A stretch of 64,000 bases of DNA from Pinibacter soli (GCF_029961145.1 NZ_JASBRG010000002.1:124001-188000); one strand, 5' to 3'; counted from the stretch's first letter, positions 25,043 through 33,762 are shown. Notes: a model not told the origin generated them from the sequence alone. Numbers and translations: made by a program.

Positions 25043-26194
25043 GTGGAAACCAATCAAACAAATAGTACCTCTTACGATATTGCTGTCATTGGTGGCGGGC
25101 TTGCGGGTTTGTCGCTCTCTATACAGGCGGCAAGAGCCGGGTACAAGGTCATTTTATTTGAAAAAGAAACTTATCCTTTTCATCGCGTGTGCGGAGAATA
25201 CATAAGCCTGGAAAGCTGGCCGTTCCTGGAATTGCTCGGTTTACGTTTGAAGGAAATGAATCTCCCGATAATAAAAAAACTGATCGTCACTTCTCCCGAT
25301 GGAAGCAGTATTGAGGAATCATTGCCATTAGGAGGCTTTGGCATCAGCCGTTATACAATCGATTTCGAACTGACGAAAATTGCAAGAGATGCAGGTGTGC
25401 TTCTACTGGAAAATGCAAAGGTGACGGATATTGTTTTTGAAAACGGAGGCTTTTGCGTGAAATACAATAATGAAGCAATACTGTGTCAAATGGCAGTTGG
25501 TTCGTTTGGCAAACGCAGTAATCTTGATGTAAAATGGAAACGTTCGTTCATTCGACAAAAGCCCAATAAACTCAATAATTACATTGGCATCAAGTATCAT
25601 ATTGAAACGAATTTTCCTGGCGATACCATTGCGTTACACAATTTCAAAAATGGCTATTGCGGCATGTCTCGGGTAGAAGGCAACAAGTACTGTTTGTGTT
25701 ATTTAACCACTGCGGCAAATTTGAAGGAGAATGATAATTCATTTGAGAAACTCGAACGGAATATCTTATTCGAAAATCCTTACCTGAAGCAGATTTTCAC
25801 TACTTCTAAATTTCTATTTTCTTCACCGGTGACCATTTCTCAAATTTCTTTTGAAAAGAAATCACTTATTGAAAATCACATTTTGATGGCGGGCGATGCA
25901 TGCGGAATGATCACGCCATTATGCGGCAACGGCATGAGCATGGCACTGCACGGAAGTAAAATTGCATTTCAATGTATCGATCAGTTTTTGCAGGGTAAAA
26001 TAAGCCGCGACCACATGGAGAAGCAATACATCGGTGCGTGGAACAAACAGTTTTCAGGTCGACTTCAAACAGGACGCCTTATACAAGGCATGTTTGGCAA
26101 GGAATGGATGACGAATGTTTTCATTAAGACCATCAAGCCGTTTCCAAAATTGATTGCATATTTGATCAGACAAACGCATGGCGAACCGTATTAA
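25043..26194 (+). CDS. FAD-dependent oxidoreductase, geranylgeranyl-reductase/hydroxylase family
   Basis: The 383-residue flavoprotein has the dinucleotide-binding GGGLAG at about 17-22, an acidic strand end (ILFEK), the family motif HRVCGEYIS near 48-56 (the CGE segment of geranylgeranyl reductases and aromatic hydroxylases) and the second FAD motif HILMAGDACGMITPLCGNGM at about 280-299. The start is GTG at 25043; the nearby ATG at 25027 is in another frame. It could hydroxylate the polyketide ring or reduce the prenyl chain added by the UbiA enzyme. Both fit the cluster, and sequence alone does not decide. Confidence 0.85.
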   Translation: METNQTNSTSYDIAVIGGGLAGLSLSIQAARAGYKVILFEKETYPFHRVCGEYISLESWPFLELLGLRLKEMNLPIIKKLIVTSPDGSSIEESLPLGGFGISRYTIDFELTKIARDAGVLLLENAKVTDIVFENGGFCVKYNNEAILCQMAVGSFGKRSNLDVKWKRSFIRQKPNKLNNYIGIKYHIETNFPGDTIALHNFKNGYCGMSRVEGNKYCLCYLTTAANLKENDNSFEKLERNILFENPYLKQIFTTSKFLFSSPVTISQISFEKKSLIENHILMAGDACGMITPLCGNGMSMALHGSKIAFQCIDQFLQGKISRDHMEKQYIGAWNKQFSGRLQTGRLIQGMFGKEWMTNVFIKTIKPFPKLIAYLIRQTHGEPY

Positions 26195-26291
26195 CTGGCT
26201 TAATGCTTTTTGTGCAGCCTTTTGCGTTGGGCGTTCCATGTTGAGCATTAAGCAATATTTCCCTAAACAAACTTTCATTTATTTTTGAAAA

Positions 26292-26334
26292 TTCAGAAAG
26301 TATACTTTATCTTTACTTTATGAAACTTTCTGAA
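26292..26334. promoter_or_regulatory. Candidate operator of the GbsR/MarR regulator
   Basis: AAAGTATACTTT (26297-26308) is a perfect palindrome, and TTCAGAAAGT (26292-26301) is repeated inverted as ACTTTCTGAA (26325-26334) around the start codon. TATCTTTA just downstream is one base off the -7 consensus. A similar half-site, TTCTGAAAGTTC, precedes the following epimerase gene near 26930-26942. Confidence 0.5.
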
Positions 26335-26826
26335 GCGAAACAACAATTCATCGCATCGTGGGGGGCCTTTGGCACGCATTGGGGCATTAATCGTACTATG
26401 GCGCAGGTGCATGCATTGTTGCTTGTTAGCCCTGATCCCTTAACGCAAGATGATGTGATGGAACAACTCTCTGTGAGCCGCGGTAATGCAAACATGAATA
26501 TTCGTGAGCTGATCGATTGGGGTCTTGTGGACCGCGTGATTGTTCCCGGTGAACGCAAAGAATATTTTTCTGCTGAAAAGGATATCTGGAAAGTAGCAAC
26601 GCAAATTATAAAAGAGAGAAAGAAACGTGAGCTCGATCCTATGCTGAAACTGATCAATCAACTATCAACTATAGAAGGCGATAAAAAAGATAAAGAGACA
26701 AAAGCATTTATCGATACGATCAATGGTATTAAAAAGTTTGGCGAGCAGGCAGACAGAACGCTGGACACAATGATAAAAAGCGAAGAGAGCTGGTTTCTGA
26801 GTACGATGCTGAAGCTGTTTAAGTAA
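26320..26826 (+). CDS. GbsR/MarR-family transcriptional regulator
   Basis: Winged-helix DNA-binding protein of 168 residues. It starts with the MKLSEAKQQFIASWG helix, has a helix-turn-helix in LTQDDVMEQLSVSRGNANMNI (recognition helix around 46-60) and the wing DRVIVPGERKEYFSAE, the pattern of GbsR-type MarR regulators. The remaining residues form a long dimerisation coil. A palindrome overlaps its own promoter region, which suggests autoregulation. Its position after the polyketide cluster makes that cluster and the downstream epimerase candidate targets. Confidence 0.88.
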   Translation: MKLSEAKQQFIASWGAFGTHWGINRTMAQVHALLLVSPDPLTQDDVMEQLSVSRGNANMNIRELIDWGLVDRVIVPGERKEYFSAEKDIWKVATQIIKERKKRELDPMLKLINQLSTIEGDKKDKETKAFIDTINGIKKFGEQADRTLDTMIKSEESWFLSTMLKLFK

Positions 26827-26955
26827 AGGTCAAAATCAGGGCAGTCTCGCAAACTATTTTTTACTTTTTCCTTTTGACTTACATAGGCTGTTTAATCACA
26901 GCTTTTTTAACCAATTAATATTTCATTTTTTTCTGAAAGTTCAAAACATACAGAC

Positions 26956-27930
26956 ATGAAAAACAGAAAGATAATTGTCGCAGTCGGAACAGGATTTATT
27001 GGTCAGCGGTTGGCGAAATATTTTTGCGAAAACAATCAAATTGTCATTCTTACAAGACAATTACCAGATCCGCAAAATAATGCTTATCAATCTTCACTTA
27101 TTTATCATCCAAACATTGAGTATGTAAAATGGGATGGTAAGAACCTTGGCACGTGGGCACTTTCATTTATGAATGCAGATGTTGTGATCAATCTTGCCGG
27201 CAAATCTGTTAATTGCCGCTACAACAAAAAAAATAAAAAGGAAATTTTTGATAGCCGTACCGACGCGACAAAAGCGATAGGCGAAGCGATCCGCACCATT
27301 CACAACTCCCCTACACTCTGGATCAATGCAGCCTCTGCCACCATTTACCGACACGCCGAAGACAGGCCGCAGGATGAGTACACCGGTGAGCATCACAATG
27401 ATTTCTCGGTGCAGGTTTGCAAACTTTGGGAGAAAACTTTTTACGAAGAAAAAACTCCTCAAACCCGCAAAGTGGCACTCCGCATGGCGATCACACTCGG
27501 CGATGGCGGCGTAATGATTCCTTACTTTAATCTTTTAAAATTCGGTCTTGGCGGTCGCCAGGGAAACGGCAACCAAATGTACAGCTGGGTGCATATTGAA
27601 GACGTTTGTCGATCCATCGATTGGATCTGCAATCACCCCGAAATGAATGGCACCTATAACATCAGCTCTCCGTTTCCGGTTCGCAATAACGAATTCATGC
27701 AAACACTTCGCAAAGTGAGCGGACACGTAATCGGGCTGCCTGCTTTCAAATGGATGCTTCGCATTGGCGCAAAACTCATCGGCACAGAAACAGAATTGAT
27801 TTTAAAAAGTCGTTGGGTGGTTCCCGCAAAAATGCTTGAAAGTGGCTTTGAATTCAAGTATGCAGAATTGAAACCTGCATTGGAGAATATTGTGCAGAGC
27901 GTGCCAAGGAAAATGTATCACTGGTTCTGA
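26956..27930 (+). CDS. TIGR01777-type NAD-dependent epimerase/dehydratase
   Basis: Extended short-chain dehydrogenase-like protein of 324 residues (SDR39U1/YfcH type). It shows the nucleotide-binding GTGFIGQRL near residues 11-19, VINLAGKSV in the middle, NAASATIY where the usual SDR Ser/Tyr site lies, and the family's RMAITLGDGGVM and YSWVHIEDV motifs. The usual Y-x-x-x-K pair is not obvious. Substrate unknown. It follows the GbsR regulator by 129 bp and shares a CTGAAAGT-like half-site, so joint control is possible. Confidence 0.87.
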   Translation: MKNRKIIVAVGTGFIGQRLAKYFCENNQIVILTRQLPDPQNNAYQSSLIYHPNIEYVKWDGKNLGTWALSFMNADVVINLAGKSVNCRYNKKNKKEIFDSRTDATKAIGEAIRTIHNSPTLWINAASATIYRHAEDRPQDEYTGEHHNDFSVQVCKLWEKTFYEEKTPQTRKVALRMAITLGDGGVMIPYFNLLKFGLGGRQGNGNQMYSWVHIEDVCRSIDWICNHPEMNGTYNISSPFPVRNNEFMQTLRKVSGHVIGLPAFKWMLRIGAKLIGTETELILKSRWVVPAKMLESGFEFKYAELKPALENIVQSVPRKMYHWF

Positions 27931-27950
27931 GATTCAAAGTCCCTGTGAGG

Positions 27951-27989
27951 CGCTATTCGACATGCGCTTCGCTAACATGTCGAATAGCG
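27951..27989. repeat. 14-bp perfect hairpin after the epimerase gene
   Basis: CGCTATTCGACATG (27951-27964) and CATGTCGAATAGCG (27976-27989), loop 11 nt. It lies 20 nt downstream of the stop codon. No T-run follows, so it may be an RNA 3' end structure or a repeat element. Confidence 0.75.
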
Positions 27990-28107
27990 GCACAGCGGCG
28001 GCGAAAGAAAAAGACTTTCCAGATAATGCATCCGCCAGCTTTTGAATTTTCCCTTTTTACTTTTTACTTAACACCCACAAGGCCTGAATTTTTAATAAAT
28101 TTATGGT

Positions 28108-28470
28108 ATGAAAAAGAAGACATTAGTATTGGGAGCATCAGATAATCCGGCGCGTTATAGCAATCTCGCTATCAACAGCCTGAAACAGCACGGGCATCCG
28201 GTGGTGGCAATTGGTCGCAGAGATACAAGTGTGGCGGGGATAGACGTTACAAAAGAGAAAAAAGATTTTGACGATGTTGACACTGTTACACTTTACTTAA
28301 ACGAAACACATCAAAAGGAGTACTACGATTATATATTGTCGTTAAAGCCTAAGCGCATTATTTTTAACCCCGGCGCAGAAAATATGGAGTTGGAAAAGCT
28401 GGCCGAGGAAAACAACATTAAAACGCAGGAAGCGTGTACCCTGGTTTTGCTGAGTACAGGCCAATACTGA
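28108..28470 (+). CDS. CoA-binding domain protein (CoA_binding_2)
   Basis: Small Rossmann-fold protein of 120 residues with the LVLGASDNPARYSN nucleotide-binding start, a VVAIGRRD second strand, and the C-terminal IIFNPGAEN segment typical of the CoA_binding_2 family (YccU-like). Relatives bind CoA without a known reaction. It is a single-gene unit. The stop codon is followed after 3 nt by a long repeat arm. Confidence 0.88.
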   Translation: MKKKTLVLGASDNPARYSNLAINSLKQHGHPVVAIGRRDTSVAGIDVTKEKKDFDDVDTVTLYLNETHQKEYYDYILSLKPKRIIFNPGAENMELEKLAEENNIKTQEACTLVLLSTGQY

Positions 28471-28473
28471 GCG

Positions 28474-28613
28474 AGCACGCAGATGACGCTGATTGAATGG
28501 ATTTACGCTGATTTTTTAAAATAAACTGAATAACTGGTTGGTATGCAAACAAGCTGACGTTGGATATCGGAAAAATCTGCGCAGATCAGTCCAATCAGCG
28601 TCATCGGCGTGCT
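28474..28613. repeat. GCACGCAGATGACG-family inverted repeat
   Basis: 22-bp arms with one mismatch: 28474-28495 and 28592-28613. The loop carries a single TGAATAACTG word and an AAAAATCTGCGCAGAT stretch. It is the same outer word as at 1267-1278, again combined with TGAATAACTG inside. It fills part of the 272-bp gap before the next gene. Confidence 0.85.
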
Positions 28614-28742
28614 ACTATTCCTAATTTTTTTCCCCACTAAAACAATATTCCCCAGAAACCACCGTTTGAAATAAGTAATCATTGCCTTCGGGCAAGTCAC
28701 CGTACCCTTTAGAGATCGTTTAAAATCCAAAAATTCAATTCC

Positions 28743-29219
28743 ATGAAAGCCGTGCTTATCAACGGGGGTATAGTGTTATGTCTAACCCTTTCACTAAATG
28801 GTTTTTCCCAGCAGCATAAAGTTGCTGATAATGCCACTCCGTCACAGCCTTTACTGTTTAAAAATTTACAGGCGAAAACAAATTGTCCCCTGTCGGTTAT
28901 TGACAAATCCTTTAGCTACAACAAAGGCAGACAAATCATCTTAAACATCGACACTGATCTTTCCATTGCAGGCGAGGTTCTTGAAAAATCCCAGCCAGAT
29001 CCGCAAGTAGAAACGATCAATGTGCGTTGCACAAACTATGGCAATGCGCTTCTTACGCTTTCACGAATTAAACAGGAAGATGGCACCATCTCATATACAG
29101 GCATCATCCATAGCCGCACGTCCGGTGATGTATTGCTGCTGGTAAATGAAAATGGCCATTACTTTTTTAAAAAGCAGCAGCATTCATTAGTAATCGCAGA
29201 TTGTCCGCTGCCTGAATAA
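28743..29219 (+). CDS. Secreted hypothetical protein
   Basis: A 158-residue protein with a signal peptide (MKAVLINGGIVLCLTLSLNG, cleavage probably after GFS) followed by a beta-rich domain with alternating hydrophobic residues. Two Cys (near 48 and 98) and a third near the C-terminus could form a disulfide. I do not recognise a family. It precedes the T9SS metalloprotease gene by 102 bp in the same direction, so a shared unit or an accessory or inhibitor role is conceivable, but this rests only on position. Confidence 0.7.
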   Translation: MKAVLINGGIVLCLTLSLNGFSQQHKVADNATPSQPLLFKNLQAKTNCPLSVIDKSFSYNKGRQIILNIDTDLSIAGEVLEKSQPDPQVETINVRCTNYGNALLTLSRIKQEDGTISYTGIIHSRTSGDVLLLVNENGHYFFKKQQHSLVIADCPLPE

Positions 29220-29321
29220 TTTTACTTTGTCCTCTCCAAAAGAGAGGGAACCAAATTGATAGTTCCGTTAGGGTTTAATCCGTACCCTCTTTGAAAACCA
29301 GAATGTTTATCCGAATATCCG

Positions 29322-30926
29322 ATGTTTATGAAAGTCCTGTTACGTATTCTATGCATAGCCGTCATTGGCATGTATGCACCAAAATTAAATGCGCAGATTC
29401 CTATACTGAACAGCTACCCATCTGCGAAAGCGACTGTTTATCTTGACTTTGACGGCCAATACGTTACAGGCACCAGCTGGAACTGGGATGGCCCAATCGA
29501 TGCGCAACCATCCGGTCTTGCAAATGATCAGATCACGGAAATCTTCAATCGCATTTCTGAAGACTACCGCCCTTTCAATCTCAACATCACCACAGACTCC
29601 ACAGTCTACGCAAAGGCTCCGTTGGCACAGCGTATAAGAGTGATATTTACTCCAACCAGTGCGTGGTATGGTTCGGCAGGCGGTGTATCTTTTGTAGGAT
29701 CTTTTACCTGGGGAAATGGAACGCCATCGTTTGTTTTCAATCAGCTCCTGAACAATGTACCAAAGTATGTAGCCGAATCTGCTTCGCATGAAATCGGCCA
29801 TACACTTGGCTTACAACATCAAAGCACCTATGATGCAAACGGAAACAAACTGTCTGAATACAATGGCGGTCAGGGTACCGGTGAAATCGGATGGGCGCCT
29901 ATTATGGGTGTAGGATACTACAAGAATCAAACGACCTGGCATTACGGAACCAGCACACAGGGAGCTCTTATGATACAGAGCGATCTGGATATCATCTCAG
30001 GAACAACCAACAACTTCGGTTACAGAACCGATGATGTTGGCAACACTATGTCCAAAAGTACTGTTATTAGCACACCAGATGCTGGTTTTACAGCTTCGGG
30101 CCTTATCAACTCTGCGACCGATGTTGATGTTTTTAAAGTAACCTTTCTAAAAAGAAACAGCTTTAATCTTACCGCTGTTCCGCAAAACGTAGGAGCAAAC
30201 GATGAAGGGGCAAATATTGATATCAAAGTTGCTTTACTTAATGCGAAGGGTGATACTCTTAACAGATATAACCCATCACTGTTACTGAATGCAGGTATCG
30301 ATACCACATTAGATGCCGGCGCTTACTATCTCGTTGTTGACGGTGTAAGCAATGTAAATCACTCAGAATACGGAAGCCTTGGCTACTACACATTAATCGC
30401 AAAATCGTCCCTGGCTACTTTGCCTTTGCATAATTTGCAACTGAAGGGCAGTAACAATAATGGCATCCACCAATTTACATGGGCATACGAAGCTGACGAA
30501 CGGGTAAGTTTCTTAGCTATGGAAAGCTCTGCAGATGGCGCAATTTTTACAGAACTCACGGCGCTTGCAACAAGTGCGAGATCGTTCTCTTATAAACCAT
30601 TAACTGATGGCACTTTGATGTACAGAATCAAGGCTATCACTGCCAACGAACAGAAGACTTACTACTCCAATGTTGTGAGTATCAAACAAGCCGGCAACAA
30701 CGATGGCCTGAAAATATGGTCAAACATAATAACTTCTTCCCTGAAAGTTACCAGCAGCAAGGCTTATAACTATCAGGTTGTTGACCTGTCCGGTCGCGTA
30801 CTGGCAAAGGGCATAACAACTACAGGAACCACAAATATTCAGTTGCCGGCAACAGCTACGGGTATGCTATTTTTCACCTGGAACGATGGAACATCCCAGC
30901 ACAGCGAGAAATTAATCAAACAATAA
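29322..30926 (+). CDS. Secreted zinc metalloprotease with T9SS C-terminal domain
   Basis: The 534-residue protein has a signal peptide (about 1-24, LNA|Q), a metzincin-like catalytic region with HEIGHTLGLQH (H156, E157, H160, H166) and a Met in MGVGY further on as a possible Met-turn. A pre-peptidase C-terminal-like domain (about 250-362), a beta-sandwich (about 370-455) and a final domain of about 75 residues follow; the last starts near LKIWSNIITSSLKV and ends in HSEKLIKQ, the pattern of a type A T9SS sorting domain. It would be exported by the Sec and T9SS routes and fits the presence of porX. ATG codons at 29322 and 29328 are both possible starts. Confidence 0.85.
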   Translation: MFMKVLLRILCIAVIGMYAPKLNAQIPILNSYPSAKATVYLDFDGQYVTGTSWNWDGPIDAQPSGLANDQITEIFNRISEDYRPFNLNITTDSTVYAKAPLAQRIRVIFTPTSAWYGSAGGVSFVGSFTWGNGTPSFVFNQLLNNVPKYVAESASHEIGHTLGLQHQSTYDANGNKLSEYNGGQGTGEIGWAPIMGVGYYKNQTTWHYGTSTQGALMIQSDLDIISGTTNNFGYRTDDVGNTMSKSTVISTPDAGFTASGLINSATDVDVFKVTFLKRNSFNLTAVPQNVGANDEGANIDIKVALLNAKGDTLNRYNPSLLLNAGIDTTLDAGAYYLVVDGVSNVNHSEYGSLGYYTLIAKSSLATLPLHNLQLKGSNNNGIHQFTWAYEADERVSFLAMESSADGAIFTELTALATSARSFSYKPLTDGTLMYRIKAITANEQKTYYSNVVSIKQAGNNDGLKIWSNIITSSLKVTSSKAYNYQVVDLSGRVLAKGITTTGTTNIQLPATATGMLFFTWNDGTSQHSEKLIKQ

Positions 30927-30946
30927 CATAATAACTTTTTGTTATG

Positions 30947-30984
30947 CAATGAGTTTTTCGGTAAATTCGGAAAACTCATTTTTT
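30947..30984 (+). terminator. Terminator after the metalloprotease gene
   Basis: AATGAGTTTT (30947-30956) pairs with AAAACTCATT (30970-30979), followed by TTTTT. The ATG at 30949 lies inside this stem, which argues that the next gene starts at 30985 instead. Confidence 0.8.
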
Positions 30985-31458
30985 ATGATTTGGAGAAAGT
31001 TTAATGGTGACACTATTGAGCTGCCCATAACGCAGGCTGTGGAAACGGCCATCAAGCGTGAAGTTGAACGTGGGTTTAGATTAAAAGTGTGCATCGGTAC
31101 AGATTCACAAGTAAAGGGAATCGAAACTGAATTTGCCACTGTTATTGTTTTTTTGCGTGAAGGACACGGAGGTTTTATGTTCATTCACAACGATAAAACA
31201 AAACAGAAATTCAGTATTAAAGAGCGTATGCTGGTAGAAGTTGCGAAGAGCATTGAAATTGCCTACGAACTTTGCGATCTCTTCACGGTGTACGATGTTG
31301 ACATGGAAGTTCATGCTGATATTAACACCAATCCGCATTTTAAAAGCAATGATGCTTTAAAAGAAGCGATGGGTTACATATTGGGCATGGGCTTTGCCTT
31401 TAAAGCCAAGCCGGAAGCCTTTGCCAGCAGCAGTTGTGCGAATAAAGTGGTGAACTAA
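30985..31458 (+). CDS. YkuK-like RNase H-fold protein (DUF458)
   Basis: The 157-residue protein belongs to the DUF458/YkuK group, predicted to have an RNase H-like fold. Visible elements are MIWRKFNGDTIELPI at the start, the acidic IGTDSQVKG strand-loop, VYDVDMEVHADIN and GYILGMGFAFKAKPEAFASS at the end, all family-typical. The frame is open to an ATG at 30949, but those 12 codons are the terminator of the preceding gene, and the family begins with the WRKF segment. Its activity is not established. Confidence 0.85.
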   Translation: MIWRKFNGDTIELPITQAVETAIKREVERGFRLKVCIGTDSQVKGIETEFATVIVFLREGHGGFMFIHNDKTKQKFSIKERMLVEVAKSIEIAYELCDLFTVYDVDMEVHADINTNPHFKSNDALKEAMGYILGMGFAFKAKPEAFASSSCANKVVN

Positions 31459-31561
31459 TACCGACACACTCCCTCTACAATTTCGCACTCCTCTAAAGTT
31501 GTGTTACGCACAGCTCAAGGCTTTATCTCCCCTATACTTTCTAAATTAATTAAGAATTGGC

Positions 31562-31692
31562 AATTAAGAATTAAGAATTCTTCGGGTGTTGCATTGCCCA
31601 TAATTGCAAAGTCAAAAAAAGACCAACAGTTTGGTCTTAATATTTTATCTGTGAGTCGCACAGAAGGCATTCTTAATTCTTAATTCCTAATT
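31562..31692. repeat. AATTAAGAATT-family inverted repeat enclosing a terminator
   Basis: 17-bp core arms 31562-31578/31669-31685. The loop contains AAGACCAA/TTGGTCTT (31619-31626/31631-31638), a small terminator between two convergent genes. The 26-nt right arm 31667-31692 is identical to 35324-35349. The right arm ends 7 nt before the stop codon at 31700. Confidence 0.88.
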
Positions 31693-31699
31693 GTCTTCC

Positions 31700-32134
31700 C
31701 TACTTATAATAAATATAAATTTTCGCCTTCGGGCTTGCATTGATCTTCACCGGTAATTTGCTCTCCTTGAAAGCGGGAGTCTGAAAGCGTGTTGCTGCAA
31801 CTTTCGCGGAACCATGCACTAAAATATCTTCTGGAATAGCGGTGTATTTTTTTTCGATCGCCGTGTCGGGACTCATTATGTGTGCATTAAAATCAGTAGT
31901 CACATTTGGAGAGATATCGTAAATGTAAAGAATCAGGTAACTCTTGCTGGGATAGATGTAGAAGGAGGCTCCGTTGGTAGCGTTGAAATTTATCAGTGCT
32001 TTGTATCCATTCTTTATAGCTCTGTCTTTTGCGGCTTTTGCCACATCTTTTGAATCTTTTTCATAGGTTGGGGACTGCGCAAAAACAAGGGATACATTAA
32101 ATAAGAATAAAAGCACGAGGAGTTGTTGTTTCAT
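31700..32134 (-). CDS. Secreted hypothetical protein (144 aa)
   Basis: Starts at the ATG at 32134 with a clear signal peptide (MKQQLLVLLFLFNVSLVFAQ); the frame extends 10 codons further upstream but the signal peptide fixes this start. The mature part is beta-rich with a short Lys/Ala-rich helix (DSKDVAKAAKDRAIKNGY) and ends in AKIYIYYK. No family is recognised. It lies 81 bp downstream of engB on the same strand. Confidence 0.7.
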   Translation of the reverse strand: MKQQLLVLLFLFNVSLVFAQSPTYEKDSKDVAKAAKDRAIKNGYKALINFNATNGASFYIYPSKSYLILYIYDISPNVTTDFNAHIMSPDTAIEKKYTAIPEDILVHGSAKVAATRFQTPAFKESKLPVKINASPKAKIYIYYK

Positions 32135-32215
32135 AACGTAGAGTTTTTCAATATTCTGAAACAAGCAAACTCATCAAAAGTTTATCCCAAATGCACTTTT
32201 TAGGAAAAAAAGCGG

Positions 32216-32848
32216 CTATTCGTAAAATCTTTCGTTTACCTCTCCGATGTAAGTAAGAATCTTATCGCGGCCATGGGTTTTTACAGAACTGCTTACAAAG
32301 TGTTGTGGCAAAAACTGCCAGGTTTCGCGCATTTTGTTCAAAAAGTCTTTTACATTTTTGGCGACAATTGCCTGCGTTTCTTTATCTGATTTTGTAAATA
32401 TCAGAGAGAAGGGAACATCCCATTTTGCCAGTTGTTGTAAAAATTCAAGATCAATTTTTTGCGGACTGTGGCGACTGTCGATCAACACAAAAACGTTTGC
32501 CAGGTTTTCTCTTTTGCGAAGATAATTTTCAATCATTTGCTCCCATCTGCGGCGGCTGCTTTGCGAAACTTTTGCGAAGCCATATCCCGGCAGATCCACA
32601 ATGTACCATGGTGCCGGTTTTTTGTCCCATTCGTTTTTAACACTAAGTACGTTAAAGTGGTTGATCATTTGGGTTTTCCCGGGTGATCCGGATGTTTTTG
32701 CCAGCTTCTGATTATTGCAAAGCATATTGATGAGCGAAGATTTGCCCACGTTGCTTCGCCCGATAAACGCATACTCCGGTCTGTCCGGTGCAGGACATTT
32801 CTCGTAATCGGGACTAGATATGAGGTAACTGGCAGTTTTAATAAGCAT
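32216..32848 (-). CDS. engB: Ribosome biogenesis GTPase YsxC/EngB
   Basis: Cytoplasmic GTPase needed for assembly of the large ribosomal subunit. The protein of 210 residues has G1 GRSNVGKSS, G2 around TSGSPGKTQ, G3 DLPGYGFAK, G4 TKSD and a G5-like SSSVK segment, in the order of the TrmE-Era-EngA superfamily. The start is set at the ATG at 32848; the TTG two codons upstream overlaps a near-consensus -7 box (TATCCTTG, 32852-32859), which suggests a leaderless message. Confidence 0.95.
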   Translation of the reverse strand: MLIKTASYLISSPDYEKCPAPDRPEYAFIGRSNVGKSSLINMLCNNQKLAKTSGSPGKTQMINHFNVLSVKNEWDKKPAPWYIVDLPGYGFAKVSQSSRRRWEQMIENYLRKRENLANVFVLIDSRHSPQKIDLEFLQQLAKWDVPFSLIFTKSDKETQAIVAKNVKDFLNKMRETWQFLPQHFVSSSVKTHGRDKILTYIGEVNERFYE

Positions 32849-32874
32849 ATGCAAGGATAATTAATAATTAATAA

Positions 32875-33015
32875 TTAATAAAGAATAATTAATAGGGCAA
32901 ACTGCTTGCGAAAATGTATCTGCCCATTTTTAGGAAACACAAAGTCTCCCTAAAAACGAAGCGCCATTCAGTCAAGAATGGCGCCCAATTAATTCTTAAT
33001 TATTAATTATTAATT
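32875..33015. repeat. TTAATAAAG-family inverted repeat overlapping the glutathione peroxidase stop
   Basis: The left arm contains the exact 20-mer seen at 6385-6404 (here 32875-32894). The right arm, 32987-33015, is an AATTATTAATT series that includes the last codon and stop of the peroxidase gene. An inner hairpin GCGCCATTC/GAATGGCGC (32961-32969/32976-32984) sits in the loop. Confidence 0.8.
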
Positions 33016-33525
33016 CAGGTATTTCGTTATCTCCTCGCTCATCGGTTTCACTTTACTCGGAAACACCGTCACCAGTTTTCCCTTTTCATCGATAAGGAAT
33101 TTGGTGAAGTTCCATTTAACAGGATCTTCGATGCCAAGTTTTTTTGCTTCTTCTGTCAGGTATTTATACAAAGGATGAATGTCGTCACCTTTCACAGAAA
33201 TTTTTTCTGCCATAGGAAAACTTACACCATAATTCTTTTTGCAAAATTCCTGTATCTCAGTATTGGTGCCTGGTTCCTGCTGCCCAAAGTTGTTTGCAGG
33301 GAAGCCGATGATCACCATTTTGTCTTTGTATTTTTCGTACAATTTTTCGAGCTCGTCATACTGAGGAGTGTAGCCGCATTTAGATGCAGTATTTACAATC
33401 AGAATTTTTTTTCCTTTATAAGCCGCAAGATCTATTGTGCCATTGCCATCCAGCGCAGGAACTTTAAAATCGTAAATACCGATTGCAGTTGTAAGTATTA
33501 CTGCCAATAACAAAGTTTTAAGCAT
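33010..33525 (-). CDS. Cys-type glutathione peroxidase with signal peptide
   Basis: Thiol peroxidase of the glutathione peroxidase family, 171 residues. It has an N-terminal signal peptide or anchor (about 1-16), the peroxidatic Cys in NTASKCGYTPQY, the conserved Gln in NNFGQQEPG and Trp-Asn in KWNFTKFL, completing the tetrad. Cys replaces selenocysteine, so thioredoxin is the likely reductant. The signal sequence suggests an envelope location. The stop codon overlaps a repeat arm. Confidence 0.92.
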   Translation of the reverse strand: MLKTLLLAVILTTAIGIYDFKVPALDGNGTIDLAAYKGKKILIVNTASKCGYTPQYDELEKLYEKYKDKMVIIGFPANNFGQQEPGTNTEIQEFCKKNYGVSFPMAEKISVKGDDIHPLYKYLTEEAKKLGIEDPVKWNFTKFLIDEKGKLVTVFPSKVKPMSEEITKYLN

Positions 33526-33560
33526 ACATGTATTTTTTAAAAAATGGTTTACAAAATTCT

Positions 33561-33762
33561 ATTTTAAGTAAAAAGTAAAAAATCCCCGCGTGACCAGACG
33601 GGCAGGAAAATTCAAAAAGCTGCAAACACCGTCGCACTAACTAACTGTTAACTTGCAGATATCAGCATCAAATAAATATTGCCGCTCAGGTTCTTAAACA
33701 AACATGAGCAAGCCTCCACTGAAAGTTTTTGACTTTTTCCTTCTAAGTTTCGACTTAACATC
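33561..33762. repeat. Imperfect arms of the AAGTAAAAAGT family
   Basis: TTAAGTAAAAAGTAAAAAATCC near 33561 on the left and GACTTTTTCCTTCTAAGTTTCG near 33730 on the right are only partly complementary. The 240-bp gap shows no other feature. The right arm ends just before the stop codon at 33766. Confidence 0.5.

Noticed and set aside
30949-30984. ATG at 30949 as start of the YkuK-like gene
   Set aside because: These codons form the stem of the preceding gene's terminator; the family start fits ATG 30985.
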